From NCBI RefSeq assembly GCF_033568475.1, contig NC_133122.1:187693449-187757448 (forward strand): a DNA stretch of 64,000 nt. The letters run 5' to 3'. The first letter of the stretch is position 1, and every line of letters starts with the position of its first letter. Under the pieces are notes generated by a model, which did not search any database, was not told where the DNA came from, and was given only the letters and a program-made list of their open reading frames with translations. The position numbers were made by a program, and so were the translations under genes. Source of the stretch: Henckelia pumila. Its lineage: Eukaryota > Streptophyta > Magnoliopsida > Lamiales > Gesneriaceae. Of this stretch, positions 19,467-31,584 are shown one piece after another.

Positions 19467-20969
19467 TTGAAGATTGATGATCTATGCATATTTCTTGATG
19501 ATTCATGAATATATATGATTAATTGTGAAACGTGAGGCGTTCCTGATGTTTTCGATACAAGTTTGATGAGTTGTAAGGTCTTAGATGTTTGAAATCCAAG
19601 TTTTGAGTTTGAGTGTGTTCGGTATGGATTTTTGATTCAAATATTTGAATTAATGGATTGATGAATGAGTTTTGAGGTGTTATTTGAATGTTAATCGAAG
19701 TTTTGAATTGTTTTCCAAGGTTCAAGAAGATTGGCCGAATTAGAAACCCAAAAATCTGATTTTCGTGAAAGTTGTTCGCAAGCCAGAATTTTGATTTTGC
19801 GAATGTCCAGACCCTGGAAGTGCGTCCGGAAGGGGGTCCATATTCCCTCTGTCCCTAAAATTCGAAATTTTGTTGTGCACGGATGTTGGCACGGGGTCCG
19901 TGCAAGGGTCCGGAATGCCTCTGTCCCAAAATTTTTAACCTTCGTTTTAAGGGTCCTAAATTCATGTTCATGTTATTTTAAGATGTCTTAAGTATATTTA
20001 GGAGGTTTTATGCAAACATTTCAAATTTTGAATGTCCGTGACGGACGGAACGACTCACGTGGACCAAATATACTTTGTAATGTAAGTTATGTTTTCAACC
20101 TTCATGAAAACTATTCTTCCATGAAAATCATGAAATGTAGGAAGTATTTTATGCATGAAAGGTTCTCACATTGGTTTATGCATGAACGATGTTGTTTTAT
20201 GAAAATTACGTTTGAAGGAATAATGATGATGTGCATTAAGCATGATATGATACGACGAACGTTACGATGTATGGAAAAGATTTTTGATGATTTATGCGTC
20301 TTGTGGTGATTACATGGGGTATACACTTCTGGATGAGCTCCGGAGCGGCTATCCAATCATAGCTCACGGGATGGTTATACAAGGTATGCACTTCGGGATG
20401 AGCTCCGAAGCGGCTATCCAAAGAATGAAAGTTACAGACGTAATGTCATATGTTTGTTGATCAATAGAAATATATGAATGGCTCATTATGACCGTTGTCA
20501 CACTACTCATACTTCATCAGCTCAAATATTTCTTAAGCTATTGCTACATAAAAGTTATGCTTATTGCATGAATGTTTAAATAATATTTTCTCTTTTAAAG
20601 TAGAAAAATCTTCTTTTTATGCATTTTCTTGCTGAGTCTTTAGAATCACTATACTTGAATGACGCAGGTAACGATGATGTTGATCCATTCATTGATGATT
20701 ATGTGGGCGGACATGAAGAAGAGGCAGGGGTCGGTCCAACGGGCGATGCATGAGTGCGAATGCTATTGAATGAAAGTTGTTTAAAACATTTTTAGTTGAT
20801 GGCCATGTTTGGCATAGTCTTTTAAATGTTTATTTTATTATTTGAGCACTTTTTAATTCGCTTATTTAATAAAAAAGATGAGGCTTCCGCAAAGGTTTTT
20901 ATTTTCCCCAATTGTTTTAAGCATGTATGTGAGTAACGCTCCGATTGGAAATTGGGACGTTACATCAAG

Positions 20970-22654
20970 TGTTTCACATGCTCATTCAAATTCTTACCAT
21001 ACACTAAAATATCATCAAAATAAACAACAAAAAATTTCCCAATATGTGCACGCAAGACATGATTCATTAATCTCATAAAAGTGCTAGGTGCATTAGTTAA
21101 TCGAAAAGGCATAACTAACCACTCATACAAACCATTCTTAGTTTCAAACTTAGTTTTCCATTCATCACCTTCCCTCATTCTAATTTGATGGTAACCACTT
21201 TTAAGATCAATTTTGCTAAATATGCTAGAACCATGCAACTCATCTAACATATCATCTAGTCTAGGTATAGGATGCTTATACTTGATTGTAATATTATTAA
21301 TGGCTCTACAATCCGCACACATTCTCCATTAATCGTATTTCTTAGGAACTAACAAAACAGACACAGCACATGTTGACATCGACTCACGCACAAAACCTTT
21401 ATCTAAAAGCTCACTTACCTACCTTTGTAGCTCTTTAGTATCCTCCGGGTTGCTCCTATAAGACGAACGATTTGGCAATATACTTCCGGGTACAAAATCA
21501 ATTTTATGTTCGATCCCCCTTAAAGGTGGTAATCCTTGAGGTAGCTCATCCAAAAATAAGTCTTCAAATTCTTGCAAGAGAGAGACAACACTGCTCGGAA
21601 GATTTCCTGCTATATCACTTGCGCTTAGGAGAACCTCCTTATATACGATTAACACAAGTGGAACATGTGTATGCATAAGATCTTTCAACTCACTCTTTTG
21701 GGTCATACATATTTTCTTTTCGGCCTCTTTTCTCTCAATTTTTTTATCATTTTTTTTCTCTCACTTTTTTATCACTCTTTCTTTCGGCCTCTTCTTTCTT
21801 TTTTTTTCATTTGATCCTCCAATACTTGCTTTGGATTCATAGGAAATAATACAATAGGTTCCTTTTTCATAGTAAAATCATAACGATTTTTTAACCCATC
21901 ATGTACCACTCTCCTATCAAATTGCCATGGTCTACCAAAAAAATATGACAAGCATGCATAGGCACTACATCACATAATACCTCATCCACATACTTACCAA
22001 TAAAAAAGGAAACCAATACCTGCTTGGTCACTCTCACCTCCGCACAATCATTAAACCAATATAAACGATATGGTTGACAATGATTTAAAGTAAGCAAAAA
22101 AAACTTCTCCACAAGCTCACAACTCGCCACGTTTGTGCAACCCCCACCATCAATAATAAGGCTACACATATTTTTATTCACGAGTGTGAAATAAATTCTC
22201 CCTTTGGCTATCGTCCTCCTCTTTTTGTTGAGCATTTAAAATCCTCCTAGTCACAAACAATTTTCCAACAACCGCACCATATCCCTCATGATCAGGATCC
22301 TCCAACGCAGGCATGTCATCATAATTCTCAACATCCTCCTCATTTTCAGATTCAATTTCACCACAAACAATAACAATCATAAATTTTTTATTTGGGCATT
22401 GGCTAGAAATATGACCAACACCTTGACATCTAAAGCATTTAATATCTCTAGAAAGATTAATAGGAGTCTCAGATTTATCTTACACTCCTTGATTTGGTGT
22501 CTCTTGATTGGTGTCGAATTATTTTTTGGGCACCGCCTTGCCATACTCTCGTTTTGCAACGTTTTGACGTCAAGAAGTCGAAGATCCTCCTGCTGACAAA
22601 TTTTGACCAGCCCCTCTTCTCTTGAGTTGTTGCTTCACTTTCATAGCAGTCCGC
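20970..22654 (-). pseudogene. Element D zinc knuckle, protease and RT N-terminus
   Basis: On the minus strand this block holds a CCHC knuckle (CFRCQGVGHISSQC type, about 22440-22390), a retropepsin-like segment with SLIIDGGGCTNVAS (about 22170-22130), a linker ELPQGLPPLRGIEHKIDFVPG at 21706-21419, and the RT palm and fingers at 21322-20960. The RT part has [29 protein letters not shown] and the catalytic [11 protein letters not shown]. The frame is broken at about 22190, 21880-21720 (a T/C-rich run) and 21400-21330. It stops at NEHVKHL where solo LTR C is inserted; the next codons are found at 11159 reading left. Confidence 0.9.
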
Positions 22655-22659
22655 ACCAT

Positions 22660-25366
22660 TAATAAATGTATTTCATATGCATATTTTTGTGTTTGTTTTT
22701 CATGCATTCATATGTTATTGTTGTTGTTTTATTTAGTATTAGCATCTTTAATGCATTTGGCTGCATAATACTCTTCCTGGTCCATTTTGTAGGGAAACTG
22801 ATAAGTGCATTTTATGCACTTAATTTGCATATGATATGACTTGGCTTTTGTGATGTATCGAGTAGATTTTATGCGTATTTGTTGTTTTTTTTGTGAGATG
22901 CAAGGATTAGAGGAAAAGTAACGAGAAGAGACGGAAAAATTAATTACGGAGATGCAAGTTTACAAACTTTCTGGAGCTGATAGATACATTCAAATCCAAT
23001 CTACACCATTCACAATGAATTTTGGGATGTTTTAAATCTGGTGTCAAAATTTCAGCTCAATCCGACGGCTAGAACTCAAGTTATGATTTTTGCAAGAATG
23101 TTGTGCGAGCTGGATGCGCTGTAGCGCACCCGCGCCCGGAACCGGCGCACCCGTGCCTGACGTGTCGTATTTTTAGAAACTTTTAGTCTCGAACTTTAAA
23201 AGGACTCTTTGGCATATATCAGATTATTATCGAGGGTTTTCAGGAGTTTTTGAAGGGTAGAGACGGGTAGAGACCAAGGAAAAGGGAGAAGAAGCATTCT
23301 TGGCACGAACACGGACGAAGCGACTACCGGAGACGGAGAAGCATCATCTACTTTCGTTTTTATTTCATTCTTTCTCCTAATTTTTGAATGATGTTCAAGA
23401 ACATGCTTTGTTTGATTTTTATTTTCATTATGAATTAATTTCTTTGTCTAGAGGGACGACGTAGCTTGACTTGAAACCATGTTTTGATATTTTGATTGAT
23501 ATATTAGAATTATTCATTCGGTTTATTTGTGTTTTCCTGAATTGATTGCTTTAATTTACTGGCCATAGATTGAATGATATTTTATTTAGAATCTATCAAT
23601 CGAGAGAGGAGATTTTGAATACGACATAGGAAAATACATCTTTGGTGTTTATATTGTTCGAGAGGCGTATAACTCCATAGAAGTCATAGAAGAATTCTTT
23701 TGCTATTTATCGGATTTAATAATTGAACTTTGATAGAGATATTGAGTTTGCTATTGAATACGAATTTCTGCTTGACACTCGAGAGAGGTAGTAGAAAATA
23801 ATAGGAATTCTTGGCTAATAAACTAGAAGAATTTATGATATAGATTTCTTTATGAATTAACTTAGTGGATGGTTAAGTGATGTCGAACCTCTAGAATTTG
23901 TCTCTCATTGAATTTTCGTCTTGCGAACTCGTCGTTAATTAATTTTATTTATTGCAAATTTTAGTTTGATATAACTCAAATCATTCTCGTAGCTCTACAT
24001 AGGATTAAAATTTGATTAGTTGCAAATATTCAATATAATATTATTTTATTCATTCTCTGTGGGATCGACTTGGACTCATTTTCTATATTAAAACTTGACA
24101 CCGTGCACTTGCGGGCACAAAATTACACAACAAGTTTTAGTATTAGCATCTTTAATGCATTTGGCTGCATAATACTCTTCCTGGTCCATTTTGTAGGGAA
24201 ACTCAAAAAAAATCCGAAATTTGGACAGAATTATACTCTCTCGAGCGAGGCCGTGAGAACAGAAATTTTCCAGAAGTATTCTCGCTCGAGCGAGAGAAGA
24301 AGTGATCATCGAGACAGACAGTTGCTCGCTCGAGCGAGCGAGGCGAGAAAATTAATTTCCGGAACAGAAAGTGTCTCGCTCGAGCGAGCGGAGCATGCAC
24401 AATTTGTATTTTTGGAAACTCTTGCTCGGGAAGGATACCATCTTTTGAAGACCCTTGGGCATATAAATACGAATCTATTCATCAGAATAAGGGTTACACA
24501 ACATTTTTGAAGGCAAGAGGCGGCGGATCATCATTTCTGATTCTACTTTTCATCTTTTCTTTTTATTTTTGATTTCTAGTTGATGTTTTGGATTAAAAAA
24601 TTTTGTTTTTGAATTATGTTGAACCTTAAGTAGTTTTTCTCTTTCGATCAAGGCCACGTGATTGGGCCAGAAAATTTATGTAGAATACTTGGATGTTTAT
24701 TTAAGAATTTTCAGATTTTATTTTATTTTATTGATTATCGGATTTATATTTCTCTTGTGAATTACCTGGCCAGTTATTTGTTTGCATGTTAATCGATTCC
24801 AAGTCGACAGAGGAGGTATCGATTTTGATCACTTTGATAATCAACATATTTTAAAACCGACTAGAAATAGAATTCGGTTTCAATGTGCGGTTTAGGTGTT
24901 TACTGAATTTTAATCGTTCGTCATGCATTCAAATTTGATTAGAATTACGAAAGATTAATCCGTCAATATTTGAATAGGTTTGATTGTTCTAGAAATATTC
25001 TTTTGAACAAATTAGGAAAATTCCCGTGAATTAAGATTAAATCTGAGTCTTGAATCGACTACTTGTTACATAATTTGTCTGGTACCTACGTGAGTCCTTG
25101 ATCGAGTTTTTTCCAAATTAAATTTTAATCTAAAAATCTCTTCTGCATTTTCATTGAGTTGAATTTTATTTGAAATTTAATTTTTTAGTTTAAAATCTGA
25201 CTCTTCATCACTCTTTTTGATTAGTCTAGATTAAGTAGGAATAATTATATTCTTGTAGTCATATTTATACAGTCCATGTAGGTTCGACATCTGATTTTAT
25301 TCACTATCTATAACTTGACCTGGTACGCTTGCCAGTTGATTTTTATCACACCGATTTTAGCGGTCA
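22660..25366 (+). repeat. Element F 5' LTR, interrupted by insert H
   Basis: It matches 33985-35299 once 22799-24135 and the duplicated flank are discounted. U3 carries CTCGCTCGAGCGAG units (24238-24390); TATA box at 24462-24469. Confidence 0.93.
22799..24132 (+). repeat. Insert H: 1334-bp LTR (B-related family) in the F 5' LTR
   Basis: It begins TGATAAGTGCATTTTATGC and ends AAATTACACAACA, resembling the LTR of element B including CGAGAGAGG-like spaced units. It is followed by AGTTTT, the first bases of the internal region beyond such an LTR. No 5-bp TSD is present. Instead the 67 bp left of it (22732-22798) recur exactly at 24136-24202. It looks like an LTR plus a few internal bases joined during break repair. 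Confidence 0.85.
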
Positions 25367-25372
25367 AGTTTT

Positions 25373-25390
25373 TGGCGCCGTTGCCGAGGA
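25373..25390 (+). other. Element F primer binding site (tRNA-Asp type)
   Basis: TGGCGCCGTTGCCGAGGA, 6 bp after the 5' LTR, with one mismatch to the tRNA-Asp-complementary site seen in element B. Confidence 0.88.
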
Positions 25391-25494
25391 CTGTTTGATA
25401 TTAGAATTTTTATTTCGCTTGAGATTAGACTTTGTTTATTTTTGTAAATTCTGAATTTTATTTCTTGGTGATTTTCAGGTACTATCTGTTGTGC

Positions 25495-26895
25495 ATGCAT
25501 AGCATTCGATCCAGGGAGCTATTACCACTTGATTTTGAGATCGAACGCACGCTCAGCAGAATCCGAAAGGCCAAGAGATCTATCAATCTTGAACTTGAAA
25601 CATAATCTGAATCAGAAGAAGAAATGGCAGACAACAGAACTGTTCTAGACATCATTCGTCCACCTACTGAAGGCTATGGTTTTAGCATCGTTCGCCTTAC
25701 TGTGGAGGCGAATAATTTTGAATTGAAGTCTTCAATCATTCAGATGATTCAGCTGCAAGCAATATTTGGGGGTACATCTGTGGAAGACCCCTACGCTCAT
25801 CTGGAGCGTTTTTTGTCAATCTGCGACACTTTTAAGGCTAATGGGGTAACATCTGATGCAGTGCGACTGCGATTATTCCCATTTTCTCTGCAAGGCAAAG
25901 CTGTTGAATAGCTGGATGAATTGTATGCGGGTTTTATCACTACATTGAACCAACTTGTTCAGACTTTTTTGAACAAGTATTTCCCTCCCACGAAGATGGC
26001 AAAACTATTTTCTGACCTCATCTCATTCAGGCAGAAGGAAGCTGAATCTCTACATGCGGCTTGGACCCGATTCAAAAAGATGTTGAGGATGTGTCCTCAA
26101 TATAATCTTACTCAGAGCCAGCAGACTCAGACCTTCTACAACGGGGCTGATCAATCTGTTCGATTCATGTTGGATGTTGCTGCTAACGGAAGCCTATTCA
26201 GGAATACACCAACAGAGGCATGGGAAATCATTGAAAAAATGGCTGAAAGCAACATTCGATGGCCAGATGTTAAGAAGGAGAAAAAGGCTGGAGTACTAGA
26301 ATTCGATGCACTGACAGCACTGAATGTCAAAATTGATGCTCTTACTCATCAGATGGCAATTATACAGACAGCTCCAACCAATCAAGTGCAAACTCAATAG
26401 CCCGAGGAACAGCAAGTATTTGAGATTGATGCGGCGAATTTCATGGGAAATCAAGGGAGACAGCCATACAATCTGTACAGCAATACTTATAATCTAGGAT
26501 GGAAGAATCATCCGAACTTCTCATGGAAAGCTACAAATCCTACAGCCAACACATCAAAGCCAGTCTAGAAAAAACCCTCCTTTGAAGAAATCATGATGAA
26601 ATATGTAGCGGGTACTGAGACTCGTCTATAGAATCAGGAGGCAATGTTGCAAAATTTGGAAACACATATGAGCCAGATAGCTACACAACTGTCAACTAGG
26701 CCAGCAGGATCGTTGCCTATCAATACTGAGAAGAATCCAAAGGATGTCAATGCTATTCTGGAGGTCACTAGATTGCAAGCAGAGACCGCGGAGAAGAAAA
26801 CTGAGGATGAGGAAGCAAGTGAGCCACTCAAGGAAAAAAGGCTAGAGGAAGCACCCCAACAGGCAGACTCGATTGGAAAAGAAAGAACTGGTTAA
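25495..26895 (+). pseudogene. Element F gag, five in-frame stops
   Basis: ATG 25495 (MHSIRSRELLPLDFEIERT) opens a frame parallel to element B's N-terminus; the MADNRTVLDIIRPP segment that starts element A's ORF follows at 25624. The Gag domain has HLERFLSICDTFKANGV and FLNKYFPPTKMAKLFSDL. In-frame stops are TAA at 25603 and TAG at 25909, 26398, 26566 and 26629. The TAGs stand where relatives have Trp or Gln, as expected from C-to-T change on either strand. After about 26895 the sequence no longer aligns with elements A and B until the protease, so a local deletion or replacement is likely. Confidence 0.88.
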
Positions 26896-26981
26896 TATAT
26901 TCAAGATAATTACATATTTACAAAATACTGTCTCAATTCATCCTATTTCATCAGATCCGGGGTGTGATAGGGTTCTGAAGG

Positions 26982-27658
26982 ATGAACCGGATATGGACAG
27001 TTTCATTTGCAGATGCTTTGGCTCAAATGCCCAGTTATGCAAAATTTTTGAAAGATATTTTGTCTAACAAGAGAAAATTGGTGGATTTTGAAACTGTGAA
27101 GTTGTCGGAGGAATGTTCTGCTATTTTACAAAATAAAATCCTTCCGAAACTTAAGGATCCCGGTAGCTTTTCAATTCCATGCACTATCATAAAATCATTT
27201 TTTAACAAGGCGTTATGTGACTTAAGTGCAAGTATTAATCTTATGCCTTATTCATGTTTTGAAAATCTAGGAATTTGTGAAGTTAAGCCAACCACTATCT
27301 CCCTGCAATTAGCTAACAGATCTATAAAATATCCAAGGGGGATTGTAGAAGATGTGTTGGTTAAAGTTGATAAGTTTATATTTCTAGCAGACTTTGTTGT
27401 GCTTGATATGGAAGAAGATCGTGAGATACCTTTATTTTGGGTAGACCGTTTTTAGCCACTGGAAAGGCTCTAATTGATGTGCATAAGGGAGAGTTGATTT
27501 TGCGTATGAATGATGAGAGTGTAATTTTCAATGTTTTTCATGGCCTTCGTTATCCTGCGGACAATTCTGATTGTTTCAGAATTAATATTACAGATGATTT
27601 GGTTGAGTGTTCTTTGCAGGAACAGTTGTTCATGGATCCATTAGAAATTTTTTTATAG
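26982..27658 (+). pseudogene. Element F protease domain, frameshifted
   Basis: [17 protein letters not shown] and EECSAILQNK lead into the retropepsin-like region with LCDLSASINLMP at about 27214-27250; the D-L-G triplet of relatives has become D-L-S. The frame shifts near 27437, where GRPFLATGKALIDVHKGEL resumes in another frame. The C-terminal part (27500-27658) matches the end of element A's ORF in style. Loss of the Gly and the frameshift make this inactive. Confidence 0.88.
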
Positions 27659-29592
27659 GAACAACGGATGAGGAGCATGTTAGCGAGAAATTTCATGAAG
27701 TGGCACGATATCTGGATTGGAGTCTTCCCTTTGATAGACTCATCAATACTAAGATGGGGGAGCTTGACCATACTCCAAAACCACTAAAGCCATCCACCGA
27801 AGAGCCCCCTACTCTTGAACTTAAACCACTTCCTTCTCACTTGAAATATTTATATTTATTAAAGAATGATAAACTGCCAGTAATCTGTTCATCTTCTTTG
27901 ACAAGTTGAGAGGAGGAAAAATTGTTGAGGGTGATTAGAGAGCATATAAGAGCCATAGGATGGAGCTTAGTCGACATCAATGGGATTAGTCCAACCATGT
28001 GTATGCACAAAATACTGATGGAGGCAGAGCACAAGACATCCACTCAACCACAGAGATGACTCAACCCAGCTATGCAATAGGTAGTGAAAAAGGAGGTGAT
28101 TAAACTCATTGATGCATGTATTATCTATCCTATATCTGACAGTGAATGGGTGAGTCCAATTCAAGTAGTTCCTAAAAAGGGAGGGATGACTGTTGTTAAA
28201 AATGAAAATGATGAATTGATTTCTATTAGAACTGTTACGGGGTGGCGGGTTTGTATTGACTATAGAAAATTGAATGATGCCACTCGTAAAGATCATTTTC
28301 CCCTTCCTTTTATTGATCAGATTGTTGAGAGACTAGCAGGGCATGAGTTTTACTGTTTTTTGGACGGTTATTTCGGATATATGAAAATTCCTATAACACC
28401 TGAGGACCAACATAAAACCACTTTTACTTGTCCTTATGGTACTTTTGCATATAAACGGATGTTGTTTGGCCTTTGTAATTCCCCTGCCAATTTTCAACGG
28501 TGTATGATGGCAATTTTTCATGATATGGTTGAAAATTTTATTGAAGTATTTATGGATGATTTTTCTGTGGTTGGGTCATCTTTTGATGCATGTTTAGGTA
28601 ATTTAAAAAAAGTGTTGCAGAGGTGTGAGGATAGTAATCTTGTGCTGAATTGGGAGAAATGCTACTTCATGGTGAGGGAAGGCATTGTGTTAGGACATAA
28701 GGAGTCCTAGGTAGGTGTGGAGGTGGACCGGGCAAAATTGGAAGTAATTGAAAAAATTCCACCTCCCACGAATTTGAAAGGAATTAGAAGTTTTCTTGGG
28801 CATGCGGGTTTTTATAGGAGATTTATTAAAGATTTTTCTTCTATTGCTAAACCTCTCACTAATTTTTTGATAAAAGAGGTGCCTTTTAATTTTTCTGCTG
28901 AGTGCTTACAGGCTTTTCAGATTTTGAAGCAGAAATTGACAACTGCACCTGTGATAGTCGCGCCTGACTGGAGTCTGCCGTTTGAGTTGATGTGTGATGC
29001 TAGTGACACTGCGTTGGGAGCCGTTCTTGGACAAAAAAGGGAAAAAGTACTTCATGTTATTTACTACACCAGTATCACCCTGTCAGTCGCCCAACTGAAT
29101 TATGCAACTACTGAAAAATAAATTCTTGTGGTCGTGTTTTCCTTGGACAAATTCAGGTCGTATTTGGTGGGAAGCAATGTCATCGTTCACACAGATCATT
29201 CGGCACTGAAATACTTCATGAGCAATAAGGATGCTAAACCCAGGTTAATTCATTGGGTATTATTGTTGCAAGAATTTGACTTCAAAATTATTGACAGGAA
29301 GGGCTCAGAAAATCAAGTAGCAGATCACCTTTCCCATTTGGAGAATCAAGGAGTAGAAATGCTAGTAATTCATGATGATTTTCCAGACGAACAGCTGTTT
29401 GAGGTAACGAATTTACCATGGTATGCAAATATCGTAAATTACCTCTCAAGTAAGTTTCTTCCCTCGTATTTAACTTATCAACAGAAAAAGAAATTTTTCT
29501 CGGAGTTGAAATATTTTTTGTGGGAGATCCTTTTCTCTTTAAGATCTGTGCAGATGGTATTATTCGTAGGTGTATTCCAGCGGAAGAGGTAA
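27659..29592 (+). pseudogene. Element F reverse transcriptase and RNase H
   Basis: A linker with KPSTEEPPTLELKPLPSHLKYLYL precedes the RT: YPISDSEWVSPIQVVPKKGGMTVV, TGWRVCIDYRKLNDATRKDHFPLPFIDQ, the catalytic VFMDDFSVVG (about 28545-28575), then FLGHAGFYRRFIKDFSSIAKPL. RNase H has MCDASDTALGAVLGQ and [10 protein letters not shown], ending ADHLSHLE. Stops fall at about 27907, 28058, 28078, 28708 and 29119. The order and motifs are those of Athila-type plant elements, in which the RT signature is FMDD. Confidence 0.92.
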
Positions 29593-30705
29593 GTTCTATA
29601 CTCTTACATTGTCACACAAGTCCGACTGGAGGTCACTTTGGCGCGGGTCGAACCGCTGCTAAAGTACTTCAGTCGGGATTTTATTGGCCTTTGTTGTTTA
29701 AGGATGCATATGCCTTTGTGATTGCTTGTGATGCTTGTTAAAAAGTTTTAATATTTCTAGGCGACATGAGATGCCTTTAAATAATATTCTTGTATGTGAG
29801 GTTTTTGATGTATGGGGTATTGATTTCATGGGACCGTTTCCTACGTCTGAGGGGAACAAATATATTTTAGTGGCTGTCGATTATGTGTCTAAGTGGGTGG
29901 AAGCACTTGCATGTAGGACAAATGACTCTAGGGTGGTTGTGAAATTTTTGAAAAAAATGCATCTTTGCTAGATATGGTACACCTAGAGCCATAATTAGTG
30001 ATGGAGGAACTTACTTTTGTAATCATCAATTTGACACACTGTTGAATAAATATGGGGTCACTCACAAGGTGGCAACACTTTATCATCCTCTAACTAGTGG
30101 GCAAGTTGAAATATCTAATAGGGAGTTGAAGAGAATTTTAGAAAAAACTGTGAATTCAAATAGGAAAGAGTGGTCGAATAAATTGGATGATGCGTTATGG
30201 GCTTATCGTACTGCTTTTAAAACACCTATAGTAACTTCACCCTTTAGGTTGTTATATGGTAAATCGTGTCACCTTCCTGTTGAACTTGAGTATAAAGCAC
30301 TATGGGCTACTAAGTTTCTGAATTTTAATGTGCAGGCTACAGGTGAAGAGCGTTTGTTGCAATTGAATGAGCTTGAGGAGCTTAGGTTGGATGCCTATGA
30401 GAATGCCAGGATTTACCAAAAAAAAAAACAAGAAATGGCATGATCAACGCATCGTCTCACGTGAGTTTGAGGTAGGCCAAACTGTTTTATTATATAACTC
30501 ATGTTTGAAGCTCATGCCAGGGAAGCTACGTTCGAGATGGTCAGGACCGTTCACTATCAAGCAAGTGATGATGTATGGTATGGTGGAAATTTATAGTCCT
30601 GCCACAGGAGCATTCAAAGTTAACGGGCAAAGGATAAAAGTTTATCGAGGTGGAATCGTGGATCAAACACAGACCACCGTCAACTTGCATGACCCGACAA
30701 ATTAA
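29520..30705 (+). pseudogene. Element F integrase
   Basis: A zinc-binding region (HCHTSPTGGHFGAGRTAAKVLQ ... ACDAC, about 29610-29740) is followed by a stop, then the catalytic core: [41 protein letters not shown], and [16 protein letters not shown]. The GQVE segment supplies the Glu position of the DDE triad. The C-terminal domain has GQTVLLYNSCLKLMPGKLRSRWSGPF and ends at TAA 30703-30705. Frame breaks lie near 29741, 29971 and 30440. It has no chromodomain, in line with Athila rather than chromoviruses. Confidence 0.92.
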
Positions 30706-30747
30706 AAGCGACGTACAGTCGGGTCATAGACTATAAATTTAGCGCTG

Positions 30748-30765
30748 ATTGGGAGGCAACCCAGT
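30748..30765 (+). other. GGGAGGCAACCC hairpin, element F
   Basis: ATTGGG-AGGCAA-CCCAGT: 6-bp stem including one T-G pair, 42 bp after the integrase stop and preceded by ACTATAAATTTAGCGCT as in element A. Confidence 0.75.
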
Positions 30766-30877
30766 GTTCTTTTCCCTATTCTATTTTGTTATGGTTATTT
30801 TTTTTGCTTTTAAGTTAATTTTTGAAGTTTTTGTGTTCTCCTCGAAAATTTTTGAAAAATAAAAAAAATTTCCTCTT

Positions 30878-31076
30878 TCTCGCTCGAGCGAGCCTCAATC
30901 TCGCTCGAGCGAGAGTTTCTCTGTTTTGTTGCTTTTGGGAATTTGCTTTGAACTTTTTTTTAAAAACCTCTCTCGCTCGAGCAAGCCCCCTATCTCGCTC
31001 GAGCTCGAGGTACTCTGAACCCGATGGAATTTTGGTCTCGCTCGAGCGAGCCCCCTATCTTGCTCGAGCGAGCGTA
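30878..31076 (+). repeat. CTCGCTCGAGCGAG palindrome array downstream of element F pol
   Basis: Six units related to CTCGCTCGAGCGAG lie between pol and the second ORF, one of them altered to CTCGCTCGAGCTCGAG. The same unit populates the U3 of elements A and F. Confidence 0.85.
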
Positions 31077-31584
31077 TTTTAATCGCAATATATCGGGGGG
31101 TGCCCTTTCTCTTCTCTCCCTCACTTTTCTTCTTCTATTTTCTTTCAATCCCTAAACCCCCAATTCTCCATCTAATTTGCCTCACTCATTCTGGAACTTT
31201 TCTTGCAGCAATCGATCTTGGCTTGTCATCCCTGCCGCCGTACATCACCACTTCATTGCCGATTCAGCACCACGTCGGTCCTCCATCCACATCCAGCCAT
31301 TCACCTGCCCCACGTCGCCGATTCTTCTTCACCACCATCCACTGCTGCTATTTCTCCGCCGGTCCTCCATCCTCATCCGGTCATCCACCTGCGTTCATCT
31401 TCATATCTGCGGCCGGTCATCTTTTTCGCCGATACCTTCCTTGCCTTCCACCTGTGCTGCACGCTGCCGAGCCATCTCCGCCACCGGCTACACACAAGCT
31501 CGCCGGACATCCATCTGCTCTCGTTCCGGAGTCCGTTCGCCACTTTCAAATTAGTCTTTCTGGATTTTCATTTATCAAAATTCC

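Larger units (their letters stand above)
11165..20964 (+). mobile_element. Element C: solo LTR of a gypsy element (about 2.06 kb net), interrupted by element B
   Basis: The sequence starts TGTAAGGTCC (11165) and ends GGGACGTTACA (20964), with TCAAG on both sides (11160-11164, 20965-20969). Both flanks are element D pol. Without element B and one TTGAA copy, 11165-11731 plus 19472-20964 remains, with no primer site, coding domain or second LTR copy, hence a solo LTR left by LTR-LTR recombination. Its right part has two tandem segments sharing GAGCTCCG(G/A)AGCGGCTATCC (about 20336 and 20400) and an AATAAAA signal near 20868. The ends resemble Del/Tekay chromovirus LTRs; that family assignment is from memory. 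Confidence 0.88.

Noticed and set aside
22799-24132. Insert H as an ordinary solo LTR
   Set aside because: No 5-bp TSD; six internal bases remain at its right end and the flank duplication is 67 bp.
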